A DNA stretch of 20,320 nucleotides from assembly GCA_023261465.1 (NCBI GenBank), contig JAHFOW010000033.1:1-20320 (forward strand), read 5' to 3'. The DNA is from Planctomycetota bacterium. GTDB taxonomy: Bacteria > Planctomycetota > Brocadiia > Brocadiales > Brocadiaceae. The position numbers were made by a program, and so were the translations under genes. Within the stretch, counting starts at the first letter, position 1; each line of letters opens with the position of its first letter. A model generated the notes under the pieces. The model saw only the letters and a list, made by a program, of their open reading frames with translations, did not search any database and was not told where the DNA came from. This document shows, piece after piece, positions 15,775 to 20,320 of this stretch.

Positions 15775-18222
15775 ATGAACACAACTACAACAATACAGTA
15801 TGTGGTAAAGCGTGATGGAAGGCAGGTGCCTTTCAACGAGAAGAAGATTGCTGAGGCGATTTTCAAGGCAGCGCAGGCGGTCGGTGGCGATGACCGATCC
15901 CTTGCAGAAGAACTGGCTGCCGTTGTTGCCGTGTTTCTTGAGAGGAAATTTAATGAACAAAACCCCGGTATTGAAGACATACAGGATACTGTAGAAAAGG
16001 TACTCATCGAAACAGGCCACGCCAAGACAGCAAAGGCTTATATCCTCTATCGGGATAAGCGGGCAAGGATCCGTGAATCCCTCCGTGTGCGAAAGCAAAC
16101 TAAAAAACATGCAGATACAACCGATGTTTCCCTTCTGGTAAACACAGAAACGAAAGATGAGACCTTTCCGTGGGACAAGAGGAAGATCGCCGTAGCATTG
16201 ACAAAGGAAGCTGATCTTCCGGAAGAAGTTGCAGATGAAGTTGCGAACGTCGTCGAGCAGAGAGTCTTTGCGTCAGGTATGAATCGTATTTCTACAGCCC
16301 TGATCCGTGAACTGGCAGATAATGAACTCTTTGAAAGGGGTCATAACAAGAAACTCGAAAAGCAGACAGTTATCGGAATGCCGAAGTTTGACTTGATCGA
16401 GTTGATTACCTCAAAGAACAAGGAAAACAGCAACATCGCTTCAAATAATCCGGAGGCAATTAATCTGGCAATTGCCGAAAATACCTTAAAGCAATACGCG
16501 CTCCAGGAGGTGTTTTCCAAGGAAGTTGCAGACGCCCACATGAGCGGCATGGTACACCTTCACGATCTCGGATATCCAACAAGGGTATACTGCTCTTCCC
16601 ATTCCATCGAATATATAAAGAAGTATGGACTCTCACTCCAGAATCTCGATACAGAATCAGCCCCTGCAAAACACGCGCGTACCCTGACGGGGCATTTAAA
16701 CACATTTCTGGCGTCCATGCAGGCATATTATGCCGGCGCGCTGGGAGTAGGGTATATTAACATCATGTACGCCCCCTATCTTGAGGGAATGAGCTACAAA
16801 GAGATGAAACAGGAGGCGCAGCATCTTATCTTCAGTTGCTCACAGAGTGCTTTTTCCCGCGGCGGACAGACGTTGTTCCTTGATTTTAATGTCCATACGG
16901 GTATTCCAAGATACTTACGGGATATCCCCGCCATTGGACCGAGTGGAAAATACACAGGAAAGACTTATGGTGAGTATGCGGAAACTGCCCGGCAATTTAC
17001 CCTTGCCATGCTGGATGTGTGGCGGGAAGGGGATTGTTACGGACACCCCTTCGCCTTTCCAAAGTGCGATTTCCATATTAATGAAGATACACTCAACGAT
17101 CCAAAGCAGTATGAACTCCTGGAGTACGCATGCCAGATTGCAAGTGAAAATGGCGTTCCTTATTTCATATTTGACAGGGACGAGATTACCCTCTCCGCAT
17201 GTTGCCGTTTACGTACGACGATTAGCGATCATTACATGATACAGCATCCTGAGAGTATGCGTTTTTGCGGGTTCCAGAACGTTACTATCAACCTTCCTCA
17301 GGCAGCATACCGTGGCGGCAGGGGAAACTGGGAGGCTCTTTACAAGGAAATTGACAAGGGGATAGAGATTGCCGTACAGGCACACCTCCAGAAGAAAGCT
17401 TTTGCTAAAACCTTAATGACCAGCCAGGAAATGCCACTCTGGGAGATTGGCAAAAAGGCCAGGGATGGCCGTCCTTATGTAGACCTGGAGGCATCCACAT
17501 ATATCGTGGGTATTCTGGGACTGAATGAGTGTTTGCAATTTATGACAGGCAGGGAACTCCACGAAGGCGAGGATATGATTAAGCTGGGATTGCGGGTTAT
17601 TTCCCACATGTATATGCGGGTTAAGGAGGCGGGAAAGAAGCACAATTTGAAATTCTCCCTTGAGGAATCACCCGCCGAAAGCGCAAGCCGCAGACTGGCG
17701 AAGGTTGATGTGAGGAATTATCCGGAGGCTATTGACATGGTGAAGGGGAATATAGAGAAGGATGAATTCTATTATACCAACAGCGTCCACCTGCGTCCCG
17801 ATGCACCGGTAGACATGATTACCCGTATCTTCCTCCAGAGTAAGTTCCACACCATGATTGAGTCTGGCGCTATTATTCATGCATTTGTGGGTGAGCAGAG
17901 ACCGCCTGCATCAAGCATCATGAATCTGGTTAAAAAGACCTTTAAGAATACACAGGCAGCGCAGGTTACGATTTCTCCGGAGTTTACTATTTGTCATGAC
18001 TGCAAAAAGGTCACCCAGAAACTTACCGAGGTTTGTGGGTACTGTGGTTCAAGAAATGTATATGGCATTTCGAGGATTGTAGGATACTTTAGCCGTATAA
18101 ATAACTGGAACAAGTCTAAAATCGGTGAGCTGGCAGACAGGCACAAGGGGAATTACAGCATAGAAGATTTACTACCCAAAAAGGCTAAAGAGTTCACAGA
18201 ATCCTGCGAAACAAGGTGCTAA
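15775..18222 (+). CDS. nrdD: Anaerobic ribonucleoside-triphosphate reductase (class III, NrdD)
   Basis: Glycyl-radical enzyme that reduces ribonucleotides to deoxyribonucleotides without oxygen. It has 815 residues from ATG 15775, with AGGGGA at 15765-15770; the open frame extends 29 codons upstream into nrdR and is not used. An ATP-cone fills about 8-100 (VVKRDGRQVPF). A second, diverged cone-like region is at about 126-205. The catalytic barrel contains SACCRLR at 474-480, probably the thiyl-radical cysteine. A C-terminal zinc site is formed by Cys740, Cys743, Cys754 and Cys757, and the glycyl radical is probably Gly770 in RIVGYF. Size and the zinc site resemble the Thermotoga-type enzymes. 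It lies between nrdR and the activase nrdG, a complete system. Confidence 0.95.
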   Translation: MNTTTTIQYVVKRDGRQVPFNEKKIAEAIFKAAQAVGGDDRSLAEELAAVVAVFLERKFNEQNPGIEDIQDTVEKVLIETGHAKTAKAYILYRDKRARIRESLRVRKQTKKHADTTDVSLLVNTETKDETFPWDKRKIAVALTKEADLPEEVADEVANVVEQRVFASGMNRISTALIRELADNELFERGHNKKLEKQTVIGMPKFDLIELITSKNKENSNIASNNPEAINLAIAENTLKQYALQEVFSKEVADAHMSGMVHLHDLGYPTRVYCSSHSIEYIKKYGLSLQNLDTESAPAKHARTLTGHLNTFLASMQAYYAGALGVGYINIMYAPYLEGMSYKEMKQEAQHLIFSCSQSAFSRGGQTLFLDFNVHTGIPRYLRDIPAIGPSGKYTGKTYGEYAETARQFTLAMLDVWREGDCYGHPFAFPKCDFHINEDTLNDPKQYELLEYACQIASENGVPYFIFDRDEITLSACCRLRTTISDHYMIQHPESMRFCGFQNVTINLPQAAYRGGRGNWEALYKEIDKGIEIAVQAHLQKKAFAKTLMTSQEMPLWEIGKKARDGRPYVDLEASTYIVGILGLNECLQFMTGRELHEGEDMIKLGLRVISHMYMRVKEAGKKHNLKFSLEESPAESASRRLAKVDVRNYPEAIDMVKGNIEKDEFYYTNSVHLRPDAPVDMITRIFLQSKFHTMIESGAIIHAFVGEQRPPASSIMNLVKKTFKNTQAAQVTISPEFTICHDCKKVTQKLTEVCGYCGSRNVYGISRIVGYFSRINNWNKSKIGELADRHKGNYSIEDLLPKKAKEFTESCETRC

Positions 18223-18241
18223 TATATTCCAAATGTGGGGT

Positions 18242-18264
18242 AGGGACGCAGGATGTGCGTCTCT
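18242..18264 (+). repeat. Palindrome between nrdD and nrdG
   Basis: A 9-bp stem with one G-T pair (AGGGACGCA with TGCGTCTCT) around the loop GGATG. There is no T tract, so it is more likely a dispersed intergenic palindrome or an mRNA-processing hairpin than a terminator. Confidence 0.6.
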
Positions 18265-18302
18265 GCCTCTATGAAAGACAGTCTTTTGAGGGAAATTAAT
18301 AC

Positions 18303-19037
18303 GTGGTTGTACCGATCAAGGGGTTTATAGAAAATAGTCTTATTGAGTGGGAAGGAAAGATCGTTTCTATAATCTTTTTACCTGCCTGCAACCTCCGTTG
18401 CCCTTATTGTCATGCACCCCATCTGGTTCTTGAGCCAAATGATCTGGAATCTATTCCCGTTGACGCTATTATTAATAAAGTGCGCCAAAATCATGGATGG
18501 GTGGATGGTGTTGTCGTGACTGGCGGTGAACCTACGGCACATAAGCATCTTGCTGAATTCCTGAAATTGTTAAAAGACACAGGGGTATTGGTGCGTTTGG
18601 ATACGAATGGCACAAATCCGCAGATACTCAAAGATTTGATCGGGAGATCATTGCTCGATTGTGTAGCGATGGACATTAAGGCGCCTCTCCAGAAAGAGAA
18701 GTATGAACAGGTTGCTGGCGTGCCGTGCAACATTGAGGATATTAAGGAGAGTATTCGTATCATCATGGAAAGCGGTCTTGAATATGAATTTCGCACAACG
18801 GTATGTCCAACCCAACTAAACGGGGACGATATTAAAGATATTGCGATGGTTCTTCAAGGCGCCGGACGTTATGTACTCCAGTCGTTTAGACCGACCCATT
18901 GCCTGGATACCAGGATGTTGCAGGTTAAGCCATATCCTGCGGAAACGCTCAGGGAGTATGCGACAAGCGCTGGTAAGTATGTTGGCTCCTGCTGTGTGCG
19001 TGGCGAAAAGGTGATGGTTGCAGAAAGAAATTGGTAA
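18303..19037 (+). CDS. nrdG: Anaerobic ribonucleotide reductase activating protein (NrdG, radical SAM)
   Basis: Radical SAM activase that makes the glycyl radical on NrdD. The 244-residue protein starts at GTG 18303 with GAGGGA at 18288-18293, 9 nt upstream. The cluster-binding CxxxCxxC is Cys29, Cys33 and Cys36 (CNLRCPYC), and GGEP at 74-77 binds SAM. It has the longer form seen beside Thermotoga-type NrdD rather than the 150-residue E. coli form, and overlaps in family with pyruvate formate-lyase activases. Its place 80 nt after nrdD makes the role clear. A CC pair near the C terminus (GSCC) is an extra feature of unknown use. Confidence 0.92.
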   Translation: MVVPIKGFIENSLIEWEGKIVSIIFLPACNLRCPYCHAPHLVLEPNDLESIPVDAIINKVRQNHGWVDGVVVTGGEPTAHKHLAEFLKLLKDTGVLVRLDTNGTNPQILKDLIGRSLLDCVAMDIKAPLQKEKYEQVAGVPCNIEDIKESIRIIMESGLEYEFRTTVCPTQLNGDDIKDIAMVLQGAGRYVLQSFRPTHCLDTRMLQVKPYPAETLREYATSAGKYVGSCCVRGEKVMVAERNW

Positions 19038-19073
19038 ATTCTCATTATACCGTTTGACCCAAACAATAAAGAG

Positions 19074-19083
19074 AGGGGGTGAT
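19074..19083 (+). promoter_or_regulatory. Strong ribosome binding site of the lysine-rich mini-gene
   Basis: AGGGGGTGAT matches the anti-Shine-Dalgarno tail at all but one position and ends 5 nt before the ATG at 19089. It is the best evidence that the 27-codon frame is translated. Confidence 0.65.
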
Positions 19084-19088
19084 TGTGT

Positions 19089-19172
19089 ATGGCAGGAAAG
19101 TGCGGTAGCTCTGGCAAGGCAAAACAACCGGAAAAGAAAGAAGTGAAGAAAGAAGTGAAGAAAAAGAAGTAA
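19089..19172 (+). CDS. Lysine-rich 27-residue protein of unknown function
   Basis: Begins MAGKCGSSGKAKQPE and continues with the repeat KKEVKKEVKKKK to a TAA. Almost half of the residues are Lys and there is one Cys; the net charge is strongly positive. The Cys-Gly-Ser-Ser-Gly start and the highly basic tail suggest nucleic-acid or polyanion binding, or a small metal/thiol role, but nothing is recognised. The support is a strong ribosome binding site, its place 51 nt after nrdG in the same direction, and a clean ATG and stop. A poly-A-rich tract could also give such a frame by chance. Confidence 0.55.
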   Translation: MAGKCGSSGKAKQPEKKEVKKEVKKKK

Positions 19173-19241
19173 AAAAATATATTCCAAAATAATACTCAGA
19201 AAATTTTGTATGTATACACATGGTAATAGTTGAAAAGGATG

Positions 19242-19259
19242 GCATATTTTTAAATATGC
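19242..19259 (+). repeat. AT-rich palindrome
   Basis: GCATATTT and AAATATGC pair exactly around two T residues. It could be an operator or a weak hairpin in the leader region before the exported-protein gene. It is not followed by a good T tract. Confidence 0.45.
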
Positions 19260-19266
19260 TTCTCTA

Positions 19267-19295
19267 TGTATATTTTATGGTCATACTGGTATAAT
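19267..19295 (+). promoter_or_regulatory. Candidate extended -10 promoter before the first exported-protein gene
   Basis: TGGTATAAT (19287-19295) is a perfect TATAAT with an extended TG. The -35 (TGTATA at 19267-19272, 17-nt spacer) is poor. The start point would be near 19302, exactly where the strong hairpin begins. Confidence 0.5.
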
Positions 19296-19301
19296 TGACT
19301 A

Positions 19302-19330
19302 AGGGCGCTTCGTAAGAAGCGCCCTTTTTT
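19302..19330 (+). terminator. Strong intrinsic terminator hairpin
   Basis: AGGGCGCTTC pairs with GAAGCGCCCT (19302-19311 with 19316-19325, extendable by one A-T pair) around a GTAA loop (GNRA type), followed by a T tract (19325-19330). It most likely ends the transcript of the nrd operon and the lysine-rich mini-gene. It also sits at the very start of a possible transcript from the promoter just upstream, so it may be a 5' hairpin for the next gene. Confidence 0.8.
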
Positions 19331-19366
19331 AATTTAAAATTTTGAATTGTTCCGGGGGGATGTGTC

Positions 19367-19726
19367 ATGAGGTTGAAATTGGTATTATTCGTAGCAGTCC
19401 TTTCCGCTATGAGTAATGTAAAAATTTTACCAGCACAGGATTTTGATCTCAAAGAATTACCCGTCACGGCTTCTGTTGTTCCTGTCAAAGACCTTTCAAA
19501 GTTAACTACAGACAAATCTCAGGTGAATATCCTGGATCAGCAAGTTGTAGGGGAATCCAATTTCCTTCACTCTCAACCAGCAATAAACAAGGTGCGTAAG
19601 TTAAAACGCACAGGAGAAGTTCCTATAATTGTCACCGATTCTCATGAAGTACTTTTTCTACAGGTCGCCAAATTAGATAAATATTTTTTTGAAATTTTCC
19701 CCAAAGCTAAATGTTATTCTATTTAA
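19367..19726 (+). CDS. Small exported protein of unknown function, paralogue 1
   Basis: A 119-residue protein with a likely signal peptide: basic start MRLK, a hydrophobic stretch to about residue 16, and a probable cut near Ala23 (LPA before QD). GGGGGGAT at 19354-19361 is a good ribosome binding site. The mature part carries SVVPVKDLSKLTTDKSQ at 36-52, continuing to Gln58 and Val60, which aligns with the next gene (see paralogue 2). The C-terminal half (residues 75-119) has no counterpart there. I recognise no family. The gene has its own possible promoter and follows a strong terminator, so it is likely separate from the nrd operon. Confidence 0.75.
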   Translation: MRLKLVLFVAVLSAMSNVKILPAQDFDLKELPVTASVVPVKDLSKLTTDKSQVNILDQQVVGESNFLHSQPAINKVRKLKRTGEVPIIVTDSHEVLFLQVAKLDKYFFEIFPKAKCYSI

Positions 19727-19831
19727 AAATAAGCTTATCTGTATATATTTAATTGGTTTTGCCAGAAGCGCCCCTTGGTTTTCGTGGCATTATTTTATGA
19801 TATTTTTCTCAAATTCAGGAGGTATTGGAAA

Positions 19832-20107
19832 ATGAGAATGTCTTATTTATTTTGCAGTATTCTGACTTTATCCATCGGTGTCTGCTCTCAGTTTTCATGC
19901 ACATACGCATCTCATTTTGAAATCAGTCGAACGTCACCGTCTCTTTCTGTTATTCCCCTGGAAAATCTTTCCGATCTTTCTGTTGACCCATCACAAGCGG
20001 AAATTTCAAAGCAGCTCGTTGAAAGATATTTGGAAAAATATCAGTTGCAATCAAACGTTCAAAAAGGGAGCACATTAAAGCTTGTAAAAACGATTCCCAG
20101 GAATTGA
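19832..20107 (+). CDS. Small exported protein of unknown function, paralogue 2
   Basis: A 91-residue protein from ATG 19832, with a near-perfect AGGAGG at 19817-19822 that rules out the longer frame starting at 19775. A signal peptide is likely (MRMSY, hydrophobic core to about residue 17, possible cut near Ala26-Ser27). Residues 39-55 (SVIPLENLSDLSVDPSQ) align with paralogue 1, and Ile58, Gln61 and Val63 keep the spacing. Cys18 and Cys23 flank the cleavage region but do not form a lipobox. The two genes share direction, size class, a signal peptide and this motif, so they look like an old duplication. Function unknown. Confidence 0.75.
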   Translation: MRMSYLFCSILTLSIGVCSQFSCTYASHFEISRTSPSLSVIPLENLSDLSVDPSQAEISKQLVERYLEKYQLQSNVQKGSTLKLVKTIPRN

Positions 20108-20123
20108 GAAAAAATATTTTCTC
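20106..20123 (+). terminator. Weak AT-rich hairpin at the end of paralogue 2
   Basis: GAGAAAA and TTTTCTC pair exactly around AATA, starting within the stop codon. There is no T tract beyond the stem, so termination here would be inefficient. Confidence 0.3.
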
Positions 20124-20162
20124 TATAAAGCGCCTAAATAGAAAATTTTTATAAATTCTTTT

Positions 20163-20203
20163 AAGGAGGTATAGAGTTCATAGTGAATTTTGCCAGCCAA
20201 TAA
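20163..20203 (+). other. Orphan Shine-Dalgarno with a six-codon frame before smc
   Basis: AAGGAGGT at 20163-20170 is as strong as any in the window but no gene follows at the normal distance. A GTG at 20183 opens a six-codon frame ending with TAA at 20201-20203. It could be a leader peptide or a leftover site from a lost gene; low support. Confidence 0.25.
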
Positions 20204-20232
20204 ATTCATTTGTCTATGCCTAGTCTATAATT

Positions 20233-20320
20233 ATGAAACTCAAAAAACTAGAACTCTTCGGATTCAAGTCGTTTGCAGAAAAGACGGAAATTGCTTTTGA
20301 AGATGGAATCACCGTCATTG
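20233..20320 (+). CDS. smc: Chromosome segregation protein SMC, N-terminal part only
   Basis: The first 29 codons read MKLKKLELFGFKSFAEKTEI and then AFEDGITVI, the canonical N terminus of SMC just before the Walker A loop; the frame continues past the right edge. SMC is the ATPase core of the condensin that ScpA (at 10266) joins. The start lacks a close ribosome binding site. Family confidence is high because the KSFAxKTxxxFxxGITxI pattern is specific. Confidence 0.93.
   Translation, partial: MKLKKLELFGFKSFAEKTEIAFEDGITVI

Noticed and set aside
19775..19831. Upstream extension of exported paralogue 2
   Set aside because: The AGGAGG at 19817-19822 serves the ATG at 19832, and the extension would spoil the signal peptide.
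20226..20231. Perfect TATAAT just before the smc ATG
   Set aside because: The transcription start would fall inside the coding sequence and no -35 is seen at the right distance, so it is probably chance in AT-rich DNA.
1..20320. tRNA, rRNA, CRISPR arrays, insertion sequences
   Set aside because: I looked for these by eye and saw none; no transposase-like frame or direct-repeat array is present.

Overview
The window reads as chromosomal DNA of an anaerobic, lipopolysaccharide-making (diderm) bacterium of moderate, slightly AT-rich composition. The oxygen-sensitive class III ribonucleotide reductase (nrdR-nrdD-nrdG), Kdo/LPS transport genes next to an SMC-ScpA condensin set, and many short palindromes between genes would fit an anammox planctomycete (Brocadiales). 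That assignment is inference; no rRNA or other marker is present to prove it.

Layout. 1-3731 (minus): a type I restriction-modification operon, hsdR then hsdM, with hsdM running off the left edge and no hsdS in view. 3732-4024: a gap with coding-like remnants in more than one frame and a weak hairpin. 4025-9433 (minus): an LPS/envelope operon read kdsD, kdsC, a fused LptC-LptA-like protein, and a GDPD-HEAT repeat fusion. 9434-9633: a divergent control region with one sigma70-type promoter facing each way. 9634-11313 (plus): M50 site-2 protease, scpA and a Trm112/YcaR-like mini-protein. 11313-14956 (plus): yidC, mnmE and a dCMP deaminase. 14957-15239: a gap with two long-loop inverted repeats and a promoter carrying a possible NrdR box. 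15240-19037 (plus): nrdR, nrdD, nrdG. 19038-20232: a region of unrecognised small genes, with a 27-residue lysine-rich ORF, a strong terminator and two related small exported proteins. 20233-20320: start of smc, cut by the right edge.

How the genes work together. KdsD and KdsC supply Kdo for LPS, and the LptC/LptA-like protein would carry LPS across the periplasm. The GDPD-HEAT protein, co-transcribed with these, may act on glycerophosphodiesters or envelope partners, but two residues of its active-site signature are altered. The dCMP deaminase and NrdD/NrdG feed dNTP synthesis, and NrdR is probably the autoregulator. ScpA and SMC belong to the same condensin complex although they are about 9 kb apart here.

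Several starts were moved from the longest open frame to a start backed by a promoter, ribosome binding site or family length: kdsD, the M50 protease, yidC, dCMP deaminase, nrdR, nrdD and the second exported protein. The least explained items are the paired exported paralogues with the lysine-rich mini-gene, the LptC-LptA multi-repeat fusion, and the GDPD-HEAT fusion.
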